Source of the DNA: Angiostrongylus vasorum
Lineage: Eukaryota; Nematoda; Chromadorea; Rhabditida; Metastrongylidae
Reading direction: 5' to 3'
Length of the DNA: 64,000 nucleotides
NCBI GenBank assembly: GCA_018806985.1
Contig: JADANN010000080.1
Location: forward strand, 496,001-560,000
In this document: piece after piece, positions 1 through 9,825 of the stretch
Numbering within the stretch: the first letter of the stretch is position 1
Layout of the letters: every line of letters starts with the position of its first letter
Program-made: the position numbers and the translations under genes
The notes under the pieces: model-generated
What the model saw: the letters and a program-made list of their open reading frames with translations, nothing else
Database searches by the model: none
Told to the model about the DNA's origin: nothing

Positions 1-259
1 TTCATAGTTCAGCATCCAGTAACAGCGATAACTACGATAGGGACATTAAACTATGAAAGGGAGAATAAGACAGCCTCAACAGTGAGGGCCTTCCACCTCA
101 TCGACTTCGGAAATACACGGAGATGAGATTATAGCAATTAAACAGATCCAATTCCTTATCAGTGGACGGTGAAAAAGCAAGTTTTCGAAAATCTTCTTTA
201 TAAAAAAGCATTGAAATTTTTGAATTTAACCGATTAACTGATCAATTCTTCACTCTTCC

Positions 260-1490
260 TGTGCACACGCTGGTTGCTGTTCGAAACGAGTTTCCTATAA
301 GCGTCTTTTTCTGTGTAAGCGTTGAGAGGAGAGGTAGTGAAGCGCTATATTTTTTGCTACTTGGCTCCCGGTACAGCTTCGTAATGCAGCAGTTTTCTGA
401 TGGGTTAATTGCACGTCCAGAAGAAATGGAAGCCAGCTTTCTTTCGAAATCTCTCGGACGAACTTAATATACTCTGATTGTTCGTTCAACAACTCGAAAC
501 ACTTGTCAATTTCCTCTTGTGTCGAGCAAATGACAAAGCAGTCATCTATCTATCTACAGTAGAATAGCGGCCCGAGATCGGTTACTGGTGCTTCTACCTT
601 AGACATAAACGCAATGGCAAGGTTTGGTGCCAGTCACTGTCCCATTGCCAACCCTCTCATTTGGGCGTAGTACTTTCGGAGCCATCTGAATATTGAGCAG
701 TTTAGGCACTCCTTCAAGAGTGTCATCAACTGCTCTATCTTGAAGCCATACATGTTTATTTCTCCTTCGTGTTGTATAAGGAGTTCGAATACGGCTTTCA
801 TAGCGGAGTCATTCGACACGTTTGTATAGAGGGGCGCTAACGTCGAACGACTCCATCACGTACGCGCTGCTGGGACGCGCAGCACAGACAATCCAGAAAC
901 ATCTGCGTATTCGAGAGATAGGCTGGAATGTTTTCCAACAACTCGGTAAATATTAAGGTTAAAACCACGTTGTCCCACCCGTTGGCCCGTCTACACAGCT
1001 AATGATAGGTCTAGCCTTAAATAATGACGCATCGGTAGAAGCAAATCCATTGCAGGACACTAACTTATGAGTTTATATAAGTAAATATAAGACGGGAGAT
1101 GTTGGTAAATCAGCTTTTAGTTGACAGGTAATTCATGGCTTCAAACCAGCACCCCTTGTCATTTTGACCCATTCGTGGTTCAATTTTCGGTATTTACTTT
1201 TGAACTCCTTCTCAGATGATGGGCGATAAAGTGAATCACCTTCAAGATGCTTTCTCGTTACCTCAACATCTAACTGATGTGGAATTACTACAAACTCTCA
1301 ATCCATGTCACTAACAGATAGTCATATGTTTTTCAACTTTATCAGCTCTCGTACCCTTCGAATACCACGTTTTTGCACATCAGTTAGGGTGGACAAATAT
1401 CTTTTTGCGCGATAATCATTAAGGACTTTGAAAGAACATCCGAAATCTAACGTGAACTTCATTACTGTGCTCTTTTTTGTCCCAAGAATC
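260..1490 (-). mobile_element. Decayed Penelope-like element (RT part)
   Basis: A broken minus-strand copy of the reverse transcriptase part of a Penelope-like retroelement. It can be followed base by base against the better copy at about 7053-8260: the stretch near 260 matches the linker after the RT, 460-560 holds the end of the palm with a degenerate active-site region and the peptide LLNEQSEYIKF, 600-830 matches the region with GLAMGQ and NDSAM.A.FELL, and 960-1480 matches the N-terminal RT part. Stops and frameshifts break it into pieces of about 60 residues. The endonuclease and the 3' terminal repeat are absent. It belongs to the same family as the 6-9.7 kb element but is clearly older. 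Not functional. Confidence 0.82.
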
Positions 1491-2672
1491 CCAAGAACGG
1501 TTGAGGAAAGAGTTCAAAATCTAAAAAGTGTGGTCAAATTGTTATAGGGTCAAATCAGGCGCTTTCCTCTTTATTTCGTAAGTTGTAGTACACGGACCGC
1601 TTGAGGACGAGTAGTGATAATTGTTGGTTTGATCTCTTGCAATCGTAGAGTGTTTCCGTTTGATGGCCTCATGGATTTGGGAACTCCACAAGAAATAATT
1701 CATGATGTGACTGCATAGTCATTACTTGAGTAGCTTTCGAAGGTTTGGTGTTCAATTTTTTTATGCTGCAAGAGAATTCTGCGCATATAAAATCAGATGG
1801 AATTTATTAAAAAGACGATGTGGAAGCGGGGTTAAAGGGCGATTAACATGTTTTGTTTTCCCATCGTTTGCTATGCAGATGTAGAGTGTGATGGAAAAGT
1901 TTTTTCTCACGTAGCTTTGCTTTTATGACTCTGCACATTGCTCCTCAAGGGTCTAAATGTACCATCTTGGCACAGAGTGGCAGCCATAAAATCATGAGTG
2001 TCAGAGTAGCTCACAGCCAGTACGTGAAGCCAGAAAAGAGGAATAATCTCTACCCTGACACAGACGATCTTCCGAAAAAATAGGCGAATCTGTTGGCATA
2101 CGATTTTAAAGGCAAGCATATTATTTTAGGATGCTCATAAGGTACAGCGGATCTCTAACTTGAGCGTGGATTGATGTTTCTTTGCTGCACGGTGAGATTT
2201 TTTAAACATCCAATTAACCTACTAATTCAGACAATTAGTTAGAATACGAGAGCGTATAAAGTCATAGAGGTTCCAGGTCTCAAATGGAAGGTCTGTTTAA
2301 AATTTGCACAGAAAAACTAAGTGGAACTACGGCACAACTCAAGAAAGGAGGAATCCAACGAAGTAAGGGAGAAACAACTGTGTACACTTAAAAGCAGTGG
2401 ATGTCATGCTATTCATGCTATTTTTTGCCGCATATCTAGAGAAAATTGGAGTTGACGACAAGTAGGTTCTATCATATGGCACAGTTTAATTTAAAACTGT
2501 TGTTCTAACTCTTTCAAAAGCACATTACGTCTTGTGGACTTTGCCAGTTGGGGCAGACGTAAACAGAGCGATGACAGAAAATGGTTGGAATTCAGACCTG
2601 CATATATTATTGTTTGTTTTTCAAACATACGATTCTTCCTCAGTCAACTTCTTAGTTTTTCTTGGTAGTTGG
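1491..2672. other. No gene recognised
   Basis: No open frame with a recognisable motif and no repeat that I could match elsewhere in the window. The open stretches of 60-70 codons here look random in composition. Confidence 0.5.
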
Positions 2673-3047
2673 TACTTGAACGACCCGTCCTCACTAGTTG
2701 TGCGGGCCCCAGCATATTCACCATTTTTTGGAGATTTGCTGGTTAAGCCATTCTGGTTCCCTGGAATCCAGAGGACAGCCTGGCCAAAGTCTGCCCCCAG
2801 GTCGTTACCACCCCAGGCAGTCGCCGCTGTTGTGGATCTAAGGGGGATTTGCCACCATGCTACTTTGACACCAGGACGGTGGTGGATCCTGGTATTGGTT
2901 TACTCCTAGCTAAGCTTCCTGACGGAAAAGCCAGACTCCTTCTCAGCTTGGGAGACCGTGCCAGGAGGACGAATCCGCCCGCTGCACATCGCAGTCCGAC
3001 ACCCAGGAACACTTCCCAGCCATGATGAGGCGGTAAACAGTTGGGAG
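2673..3047 (-). repeat. SINE-like repeat family A, copy 1
   Basis: Near full-length copy of a ~375-bp interspersed repeat found about nine times in the window. Read on the minus strand it starts with a head containing TTACCGCCTCATC and a GGTGTTCCTGGGTGTCGG-type block, has a middle with GGATCCACCACCGTCCTGG, and ends in a tail with GGGGCCCGCACAACTAGTGA followed by GTATCAAGTA-like bases. The tail resembles the 3' end of the LINE at 15.6 kb. It has no coding capacity; the apparent frames inside it are repeat sequence. Confidence 0.85.
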
Positions 3048-4604
3048 GTCTTAGTTCTTCTTGCTCTAGGAAATAAGATCGTAGCACTATTAGAATCATG
3101 AGGGAAAAAAGGCCTAAGCAGTACAAGGATTCAAAATCTACTAGACATTGGCAAGGTGGTTTTGTAGTGTGGAGTGTGCCATGGATTGAATTCATTTGTA
3201 TGAAGACTGTTTAAAGACCTCCTTGGTGGAAACTGGTACACCGTAATGATTTTTGCGTATCTCTCGTGGACTCGAATGCTGAGGAGGGGTTAAGTATATT
3301 GATGTAATTTTTACACCAGCTAAACCATTCGAATCTTGGAAAATATTTTCTGCCTGTAGGATTAACCTTAAGTTCACGACACTGCATTACATCGTTTCTT
3401 TTCTAAGAATCGCTGACATTTTCTGGTACCATTACAATTCTATTCCATTTGTTTTTGGGTAATATAGGTGAGCGGAAGAGCGAAAACAATCAAGAAGCCA
3501 GAGATGTCGGTGTCGATTCTGGGCAAGAAATGCTCATTGCGCATACAGAAAAGGTTCTACTTCTCTCATTTTTCGTGTTGCTTACCATCTTATTCATTCG
3601 GCACGCATTTTAAGGCAGCACTTTTGTAGAAGGAGCTTGCTGGAACTCGGACGGTATTTGCAGCTTAATGAGCGGCACTAACAAGGAGTGAACTTCCAAT
3701 TTTTCTTCCCTAGTAGTGCAATTTGAAATTGAGATATTCTGTCACCAATTTTTTTTGGGTTCTTGTGGTTTGCTTTGTGTGGGTTATATTGCTTAGTTCG
3801 ATCCTCGTTTAGTGCCTTGGAAATTGACCAGATCAAAGTATGCATGGCTGAAAGCACAAATTTCTGAGACTAGCTCACGAAACAAAGCACTGAGTTTACT
3901 TGTCGAAAGGTGTGCGGTCCTTTCATCTCTTACATATGTATTTGTGATATTTCTACAACGTATATTTGCCGCTCGTTATCGGTGGGAAGCTCGAGCGATC
4001 TACGGTGGCCCTCCGCCAAGCGCTTGGTATTGCCAAGTGAGTTTCAATCCTATCACGCTTCGTTTCGGCGTCCACTCACCAGCCAACAATTATCTCTTGT
4101 CTTCTTAGCTTAAGGAATCATAATATGCAAACAAGTGACATTTTGTATTTGGCTCCTTATAACTATTTTTTTAGCTTCTAGTCTTATATTTGGACAGTTC
4201 CTCGAATCCTTTCACAGTCATTGTACCACGGATCTCCTTCATTGTGGAATCTCCTGCTGGTTAGTCGCGAAGCAACGCGGCGTGTTCACGGCTAGTAGAG
4301 GGTTAATCGCGTACCGAAAGGGACCTTTGCTTCGAAGATGGATCCACGGGACAGACGACCTGTTTCTGCCGCGCGGGTTTAGCACATAATTTCCGTATTT
4401 ACGAGAGTGTATCCATGCATGCGTGCGCAGGTGTGCTCTGGTTTTTGCAGGTTGTCCTATGCAAGTCAATTCAGCCAAAAGCTTCAAATCAAGTGACAGG
4501 AAGATATATAGAAGCCGGTCACAAGTCGTCTCCAACAAATAAGCTTCCCATCTACTCTGGTAGAGACTGGCCAAGGTGACGACCTACAAGGAGCGCTCAT
4601 TTTT
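3048..4604. other. No confident gene; one weak exon-like segment
   Basis: The only segment worth noting is about 3471-3613 on the plus strand. It reads open for about 47 codons and ends in a hydrophobic stretch (VLLLSFFVLLTILF) before a stop, like a C-terminal membrane anchor, but it has no start codon and no convincing splice acceptor. The frame at 3812-4108 shows no motif. I see no repeat family here. Confidence 0.3.
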
Positions 4605-6048
4605 ACATGCCCCGATAGATCAGTTGACAAGGAAGGCATGAAGGATGAAATAAAACGTCATCGGACTGGGTGAGGTGAGAAGACGCCACCCATTCAACGT
4701 CGTCTACGACAATGGAGAAGAACTGTTCCTCGGAACATGCACAATGGAGGAACCGGCGGCATTGGAGTTTTCGTGAACAAGAGTTTGGCCATGTTTGAAG
4801 AACTAACAACCCGAATCAGGCGTTTACGGTTGAAGAGATGTGGATCAAAATACTGGCTTCGACAATCTTCGTCGTCTACGCTCCGACATCAAGCTACAGA
4901 GAAAACGAAGTCAAAACGTTCTAAATGGACTTGGAGCAGTTCTACAGAGGCTTCCATACATTCTCTAAGGTCATTGTTGATGATTTTAACGTTGCTACTG
5001 GATCTAGTATAACGTCATAAGAACATCACAATGAAACAAACGGGCAAAATGGAAGGACTAGGGTCAACTGCCACCAGAGCTTACCACAAGAACTAAGTAT
5101 ACAGCTGTGAAAATACTTCTGAGATAAACATTTGAGGACACTGAAGAGTCCAGCACAGAAATAGACCAGAACTGGAAACGGACCAAACATATCTAACCCG
5201 AAGGTGCTAAGCGTGCTTTGGAAGCCCAGTAGAGTCAGGTAGTCCGAACTCACCACTATGTAAAGATCTTTCGTGAGCTGTATGAAAATTTCACAACCCA
5301 GATATCGCTGCGATGCTCTCTCGCAAAAATTATTTACCGCCAACTGGAATGGGACAATATGTGAGTGGAAGTCGATGGTCTGCAAATACACCATTCTAGC
5401 ATTGCTGATGACATCATTGCCGCTTTTATTACACTAAACATTATCGAGGCGGAACTAATGCTTGTCGGCTTTGTTAACGCCTGTGAAAAGAATAGCTCCG
5501 AATTGATTTCTTATATTCCATGAGGTTTCAATGGATTTAATATATCCGAATGCTCCAGTTTCCTTTATCTACGCTGTTGGGTCAAAGTGATAAAATACTT
5601 AGCACTTGAGTTGAGGAGGAGGAGGAGAGCGGCTTGGGGTCTTAGAAGAGCACCGGGGATGTGATAAAGATAGCAAAGAATAGTCGACTCTATCCTCATC
5701 TTCTCGACTCTATGATTCTCCCTGCTTTAATGTACGCGTCAGAAACATTGTCGCTGCGTAAGGTGAATGAAAAAATAACTCAGAGTTATTGAATGAGTAG
5801 TCGAAAAGACGATTCTATGAGTATCTCGTGTCACAGAAGTAAGGGAAGTGATCCGAAGCTCCGAACTGCGCCAACGAGCAAAAATCAAAGATGACGTTCC
5901 ATACGGTAAACTGTAGAAGATAAGGTGGACCGACATGTAGTGCGTATGAACGACAAAAAATGGACATGTGCCGTTGGCGACTGGATTTCTAGACTACGGT
6001 CCTGGTGGCCAGAGTTTTTCACGAAAGTGGTGAAGGAAAGGTATGATG
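4605..6048 (+). mobile_element. RTE-type non-LTR retrotransposon, 5' part (interrupted)
   Basis: Degenerate plus-strand copy of a non-LTR element of the RTE type, which encodes an AP-like endonuclease plus reverse transcriptase in one polyprotein. Near 4655-4745 the frame reads VIGLGEVRRRHPFNVVYDNG and then EELFLGTC, an endonuclease N-terminal block; 4737-4850 continues with GGIGVFVNKSLAMFEELTTR and RLRLKRCGS. Around 5260-5480 are RT pieces: ELYENFTT, the active-site block with IADDI (about 5400) and a following helix. From 5690 comes a C-terminal block with LPALMYASETLSLRK, and from 5930 RMNDKKWTCAVGDW then FFTKVVKERYD. Many frameshifts and stops; not functional. The frame breaks off in KERYD at the 6035-6048 target duplication and resumes at 9675. 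Confidence 0.85.
6035..6048 (+). repeat. Left target site duplication of the PLE insertion
   Basis: The 14 bases GGAAAGGTATGATG lie here and again at 9675-9688. They fall inside the RTE coding sequence (peptide KERYD), so the duplication marks where the PLE entered the older RTE element. Confidence 0.85.
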
Positions 6049-6136
6049 AATGCGTCGTTTACTTGTTCAGCAATCGCGAGGTTGTTAAACAGCATACATT
6101 TACTTCCATAGAAAAAACACAATACAATACAACAGT

Positions 6137-6172
6137 AGCTGACGTTTCGGCAGTATCGCCTTCTTCAGAGCC
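6137..6172 (-). ncRNA. Hammerhead-ribozyme-like motif in PLE 3' region (left)
   Basis: On the minus strand, the sense strand of the PLE, the order is GGCT, CTGAAGA, one extra A, GGC-GATACT-GCC, GAAA, CGTC, AGCT. This fits a minimal type I hammerhead: GGCU pairs with AGCU (stem I, one wobble), CUGAAGA and GAA are the core boxes, GGC/GCC is stem II, and the palindrome ACGU with no loop forms a two-pair stem III, with cleavage expected after GUC (between 6141 and 6140). The unpaired A before stem II departs from the textbook core. PLE terminal repeats are known to carry such minimal hammerheads, thought to act as dimers because of the tiny stem III. Self-cleavage of this copy is inference. Confidence 0.7.
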
Positions 6173-6469
6173 TGGAAGGGTATACTGACATACAATTTAC
6201 TAGGCCAAACGCTTCAATGACACTTACAACAAGACGAAAAACTCTATGGTAATTACATGGTCAACAGCTTCTCGAAAAAAAACTCACCGCTTTTTTACGT
6301 GCCTTCCAATGAGGATGATTAGAACAGCTGATTATGGTCGCATAAGGTTGATGACTGCACCATCCCACATCAGAAATTGATGCGAACATACGGGGTCAGG
6401 TCGCGTATGACCTCTGGGCATTCATCCCTGCTATTCATTGTAGGGTTTTTGGCATTTATCCAAAAAGCC

Positions 6470-6904
6470 TCAAGAAGTTTTTCGCGCTGGTGTTCTAGTC
6501 TCCTGCGCAAGGATATTGACTTTTACTTCAAAATCGTCCCTGCTGTGCTTTTGTATCCTATGCGTGCCTAGTGGGGTACTTTGTCTTAGTTTTCGTTTGC
6601 CATCTAGGTGTTCTTTTATACGGATACACAAAGGCCTGCCCGTTTCGCCAATATATTCATCTCCGCAATTATTACAAGAGATCAGGTATATCGTACCTGA
6701 ACTCATGCAATCACCGTCCCTGCCGTAAGGGCAGATTACGCAATTTGTTGTTTCGCATAGACGGTCATACAGGCGGTTACGAACTAACTGACGACGTAGA
6801 GTAGCCGGTGGTATTTCAACTATCGCTACCGATTCCTCTAGACCTGCCCTTCTTAAGCATCGTTTAATCGCTACGCTTACTTCATCGCCAACAAAGGGCA
6901 GCAC
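6470..6904 (-). pseudogene. PLE GIY-YIG endonuclease domain (minus copy)
   Basis: Open block of 144 codons. A helical linker (VAIKRCLRRAGLEES, then LRRQLVRNRLYDRLC) is followed by a Cys pattern (CVICPYGRDGDC), the IYLISC..C..EYIGETGR core, and Arg/His positions (RIKEHLDG). GIY-YIG nucleases nick the target DNA to prime copying. The usual C-terminal helix with EAFWINAKNPTMN lies just downstream in a shifted frame (about 6480-6400). The plus-strand copy at 8666-9157 is almost identical. Confidence 0.86.
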
Positions 6905-7223
6905 AAACGGGACTCTCCTCCCTTGGCCAAGTGCTTCGCCTGGGCGCGTCGCTCTCCTTTCTAAACTTATCTCGTGGGGTTACTATTTCGTAGCCATTGG
7001 AGATGGCTATTTGCCGAGCCAAGTCGCGCGATTCTTCCTTTAGTTCCCCGGTTGTGCACACAGAGGTGGCTGTTCGAAACATGTTTCTCACAAGCGCCCT
7101 CTTTGTGTGTGAAGGGTGGGAAGAAAGGAAATGAACGAGGATGTTCTTGTTACTTGGCTTTCGGTACCACTTTGTCAGGTAACCGCTACTTGATAGGTTT
7201 ATTTGAACGTTTAGAAAGGGAAA

Positions 7224-7733
7224 TCAGTTTTTGTTCGGTTTCTCCCGGGTGAACTTAATGTACTCAGACTGCTCGTTCAATAATTCAAAGCATTTGTCCA
7301 TCTCCTCCTGCGTAGAAAAGATGACAAAACAATCATCTACATATCTGCAGTAGTGTAGTGGCCGGAGATCGAGAGCAGGAGCTTCTATCTTAGACATAAA
7401 CACAATGGCAAGGCTTGGTGCCAGTCGCTGTCCCATAGCCAACCCCCTTATTTGCGCAAAATATTTCCCAGACCGTCTGAAAATCGAGCAGTTTAGGCAC
7501 TCCATTAGGAGAGCCATTAGCTGCTGGATGGACAAGCCATGCATATTTATTCTTTCTTCATGTTCAACAAGAAGTTCGAAGATGGCTTGCATTGCGGAGT
7601 CATTCGATACGTTGGTGTACAACGCAGCAACGTCGAAGGACTCCATCACGTACACGTTATTAGGAGACGCGTTACGTAGACGTTCTAGGAACATTTGGGT
7701 GTTTGTGAGGTGAGTTGGAATACGGTTAAGCAA
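7224..7733 (-). pseudogene. PLE reverse transcriptase palm domain (open block)
   Basis: The longest unbroken block of the element, 169 codons. Motif A (Asp34), motif B (GLAMGQRLAPSLA, residues 97-109) and motif C (YVDD, 131-134) are all present with the expected spacing of an RT palm. The ATG at 7733 is simply the first methionine after a break, not a real start. Upstream frames carry the N-terminal RT part and downstream frames the thumb or linker. Confidence 0.85.
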
Positions 7734-8404
7734 CTGGGTAAGTATTAGGCTTAAAAAACCAGGTTATTCTATCCGTTGGCCCGTCTACACAGCTGATGAT
7801 GGGTCTAACCTTAAATGATGACGGATTGGTTGACGCAAGATCATCAGGTGATACCAACTTATGTGTTTTAATAAGTAGGTATAAGACGGGACATGTTTGT
7901 CTACCGAGTTTTAAAATGCGAAATAACCGGTGGTTTTAAACCTGCAGCCTTTGCCATACTGACCCATTGATTGTTTAGCTTTCGGTATTGACTTTTATAT
8001 TCCTTTTTCAGAGGATGGGCGATAGAGGGGTAGCATCACTAAGATGTTCCTCTGTTATCTCAACATCCAGCTGGCGAGGAATAACTACGAACTCTCCCCC
8101 CTTATCACTAACAGACAATCTTATTCTTTTTGAGTTTATTAATTCTCTAATTTCTCGCATGCCACATTTTTGTGCGGCTGTAATGTTAGAGATAAACTTT
8201 CTATCGCGGTAATGATTAAGGGTCTTGAGAACGCCGTCCGAAAACATGCGGAATTTTATGTCAACTCCGTCGTTAGGGGTCGTACTGTCTAAAAAACTTC
8301 TTAGGGAAAGGAGATGGTGGTAGTGACGTCGCCTTTTGATTTTTATCTCTATTTGATGTTTCTTGTTTGGCCTGATAGCGGAGTCGATCTTGGAGCTCAT
8401 AAAG

Positions 8405-8638
8405 GTTGGATGCTATCCTACGCAGGGTCGTTTTAGAAATGGGCTGTGATGGTGCAAAGCTTGGGCCCAATTCTAATAGCGAACGCGCACTCTCAGGTAT
8501 TGTTATGCCCCCCAATCACGGTGAGCCTAGATTTTACTGGCGCGTTATCAACCCTATTTTGACTATTATAAGAACCGTGAAGAATTTGTTTGCTTTTTCT
8601 TTTCGCGTTCTAAAACGACCCTGCGTAGGATAGCAACC
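8405..8638. repeat. 31-bp inverted repeat around the PLE head-to-head junction
   Basis: The stretch from GCTATCCTACGCAGGGTCG at about 8412 is the reverse complement of 8606-8636, with about 170 bases between the arms. The arm codes for the N-terminal peptide SKTTLRRIA of the PLE in both directions, so it marks where the minus copy and the internally deleted plus copy meet. Confidence 0.75.
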
Positions 8639-9293
8639 AGGGAACTAAAGGAAGAATCGCGCGACTTGGCTCGGCAATTAGCCATCTCCAATGGCTACGA
8701 AATAGTAACCCCACGAGATAAGTTTAGAAGGAGAGCGACGCGCCCAAGCGAAACACTTGGCCAAAAGAAAGTCCCGTTTATACTGCCCTTTATTAGCGAT
8801 GAAGTAAGCGTAGCGATTAAACGATGCTTACGAAGGGCAGGTCTAGAGGAATCGGTAGCGATAGTTGAAATACCACCGGCTACTCTACGTCGTCAGTTAG
8901 TTCGTAACCGCCTGTATGACCGTCTATGCGAAACAACAAATTGCGTAATCTGCCCTTACGGCAGGGACGGTGATTGCATGAGTTCAGGTACGATATACTT
9001 GATCTCTTGTAATAATTGCGGAGATGAATATATTGGCGAAACGGGCAGGCCTTTGTGTATCCGTGTAAAAGAACATCTAGATGGCAAACGAAAACTAAGA
9101 CAAAGTACCCCACTAGGCACGCATAGGATACAAAAAGCACAGCGGGGACGATTTTGAAGTAAAAGTCAATATCCTTGCGCAGGGAGACTAGAACACCAGC
9201 GCGAAAAACTTCTTGAGGCTTTTTGGATAAATGCCAAAAAACCCCTACAATGAATAGCAGGGATGAATGCCCAGAGGTCATACGCGACCTGAC
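8606..9293 (+). pseudogene. Internally deleted PLE copy: N-terminal tag fused to GIY-YIG domain
   Basis: Plus-strand copy. The frame reads SKTTLRRIAT and passes directly, in frame, into RELKEESRDLARQ, the linker before the endonuclease. The whole RT (about 1.3 kb in the sister copy) is missing. The endonuclease block is intact up to about 9140, with CVICPYGRDGDC, IYLISCNNC, EYIGETGRPLC and KEHLDGKRKLRQ; then a one-base change shifts the frame before the final EAFWINAKN helix (about 9210-9250). No convincing start codon lies upstream; the first internal ATG is at 8666. It may be a non-autonomous derivative or a product of template switching during insertion. Confidence 0.78.
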
Positions 9294-9639
9294 CCCGTAT
9301 GTTCGCATCAATTTCTGATGTGGGATGGTGCAGTCATCAACCTCATGCGACCATAATCAGCTGTTCTAATCATCCTCATTGGAAGGCACGTAAAAAAAGC
9401 GGTGTTTTTTTCGAGAAGCTGTTGACCATGTAATTACCATAGAGTTTTTCGTCTTGTTGTAAGTGTCATTGAAGCGTTTGGCCTAGTAAATTGTATGTCA
9501 GTATACCCTTCCAGGCTCTGAAGAAGGCGATACTGCCGAAACTTCAGCTACTGTTGTATTGTATTGTGTTTTTCTATGGAAGTAAATGTATGCTGTTTAA
9601 CAACCTCGCGATTGCTGAACAAGAAAACGACGCATTCAT
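8639..9639 (+). repeat. Right arm of ~1 kb PLE inverted repeat
   Basis: Mirror copy of 6049-7049. A few single-base differences include one in the hammerhead stem III (see 9514-9549). Confidence 0.85.
9514..9549 (+). ncRNA. Hammerhead-like motif in PLE 3' region (right, stem III altered)
   Basis: Plus-strand counterpart of 6137-6172: GGCT, CTGAAGA, A, GGC-GATACT-GCC, GAAA, CTTC, AGCT. The core boxes and stems I and II are kept, but the palindrome ACGT has become ACTT, which removes the C-G pair of stem III and changes the triplet before the cleavage point to UUC. It is predicted weak or inactive, by inference. Confidence 0.62.
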
Positions 9640-9674
9640 ATTCCAATGCCGAGGTTAATAGAAAGTCGATCCTG

Positions 9675-9688
9675 GGAAAGGTATGATG
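9675..9688 (+). repeat. Right target site duplication of the PLE insertion
   Basis: Second copy of GGAAAGGTATGATG; the RTE reading frame (ERYDA) resumes directly from it. Confidence 0.85.
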
Positions 9689-9825
9689 CTCAACAATTTC
9701 CTAGAGCCTTTAGAACCCACTGGGTTACTCTTCCACGCGACAAGGAAAAATGGAAGGTTAACTGGCTCCTTTTCGAATCACTCGAAGATCAACGGGACGA
9801 CAGGTGATACAGGTGACCTTCCACT
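9675..9825 (+). mobile_element. RTE-type non-LTR retrotransposon, 3' part
   Basis: Continuation of the RTE element broken at 6048. The frame reads ERYDAQQFPRAF, then THWVTLPRDKEKWK and ESLEDQRDDR before a stop, the usual C-terminus of this family, followed by the short end GTGATACAGGTGACC. The homologous 3' end at 25.64-25.79 kb ends in the same way. Confidence 0.85.

Larger units (their letters stand above)
6049..7049 (-). repeat. Left arm of ~1 kb PLE inverted repeat
   Basis: Reverse complement of 8639-9639 with few differences. It covers the endonuclease coding region and the 3' terminal region. If single-stranded, this insertion could fold into a ~1 kb stem with a ~1.6 kb loop. Confidence 0.85.
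6370..8515 (-). pseudogene. Penelope-like RT + GIY-YIG endonuclease polyprotein, broken
   Basis: Minus-strand coding region of the PLE. Reading from 8515: an N-terminal block with LLELGPSFAPSQPISK, then DKGGEFVVI near 8090 (an early RT motif typical of PLEs). The palm domain at 7733-7224 shows SFDVAALYTNV (motif A, Asp at codon 34), GLAMGQRLAPSLA (motif B) and YVDDCFV (motif C, codons 131-137). A linker at 7090-6880 contains KEESRDLARQ. The endonuclease at 6904-6370 has NCVICPYGRDGDC, then IYLISCNNC and EYIGETGRPLC, the GIY-YIG core, followed by EHLDGK, and ends near 6376 with a VIRDLTPYVRINF tail. At least four frame changes separate the blocks, so this copy is unlikely to make one protein, although all catalytic motifs remain visible. 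The product would copy RNA at a nicked target (target-primed reverse transcription). Confidence 0.88.
6049..9674. mobile_element. Composite Penelope-like element, head-to-head copies
   Basis: A 3.6 kb insertion bounded by 14-bp target duplications. The left part is a minus-strand PLE copy running from about 8605 down to 6049 (RT then GIY-YIG endonuclease then 3' terminal region). The right part is a plus-strand copy from 8606 to 9674 that lacks nearly all of the RT. The two 3' halves, 6049-7049 and 8639-9639, form a ~1 kb inverted repeat of very high identity, so both outer ends of the insertion are element 3' ends. The right end has about 35 further bases (9640-9674) that the left lacks; similar bases follow the PLE relic near 57.02 kb, so they probably belong to the true terminus. 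PLEs are known for odd terminal repeats and inverted or tandem insertions. Confidence 0.88.

Noticed and set aside
2532..2909. 125-codon plus-strand frame
   Set aside because: Most of it lies in family A copy 1; the same peptide pieces recur in the other copies.
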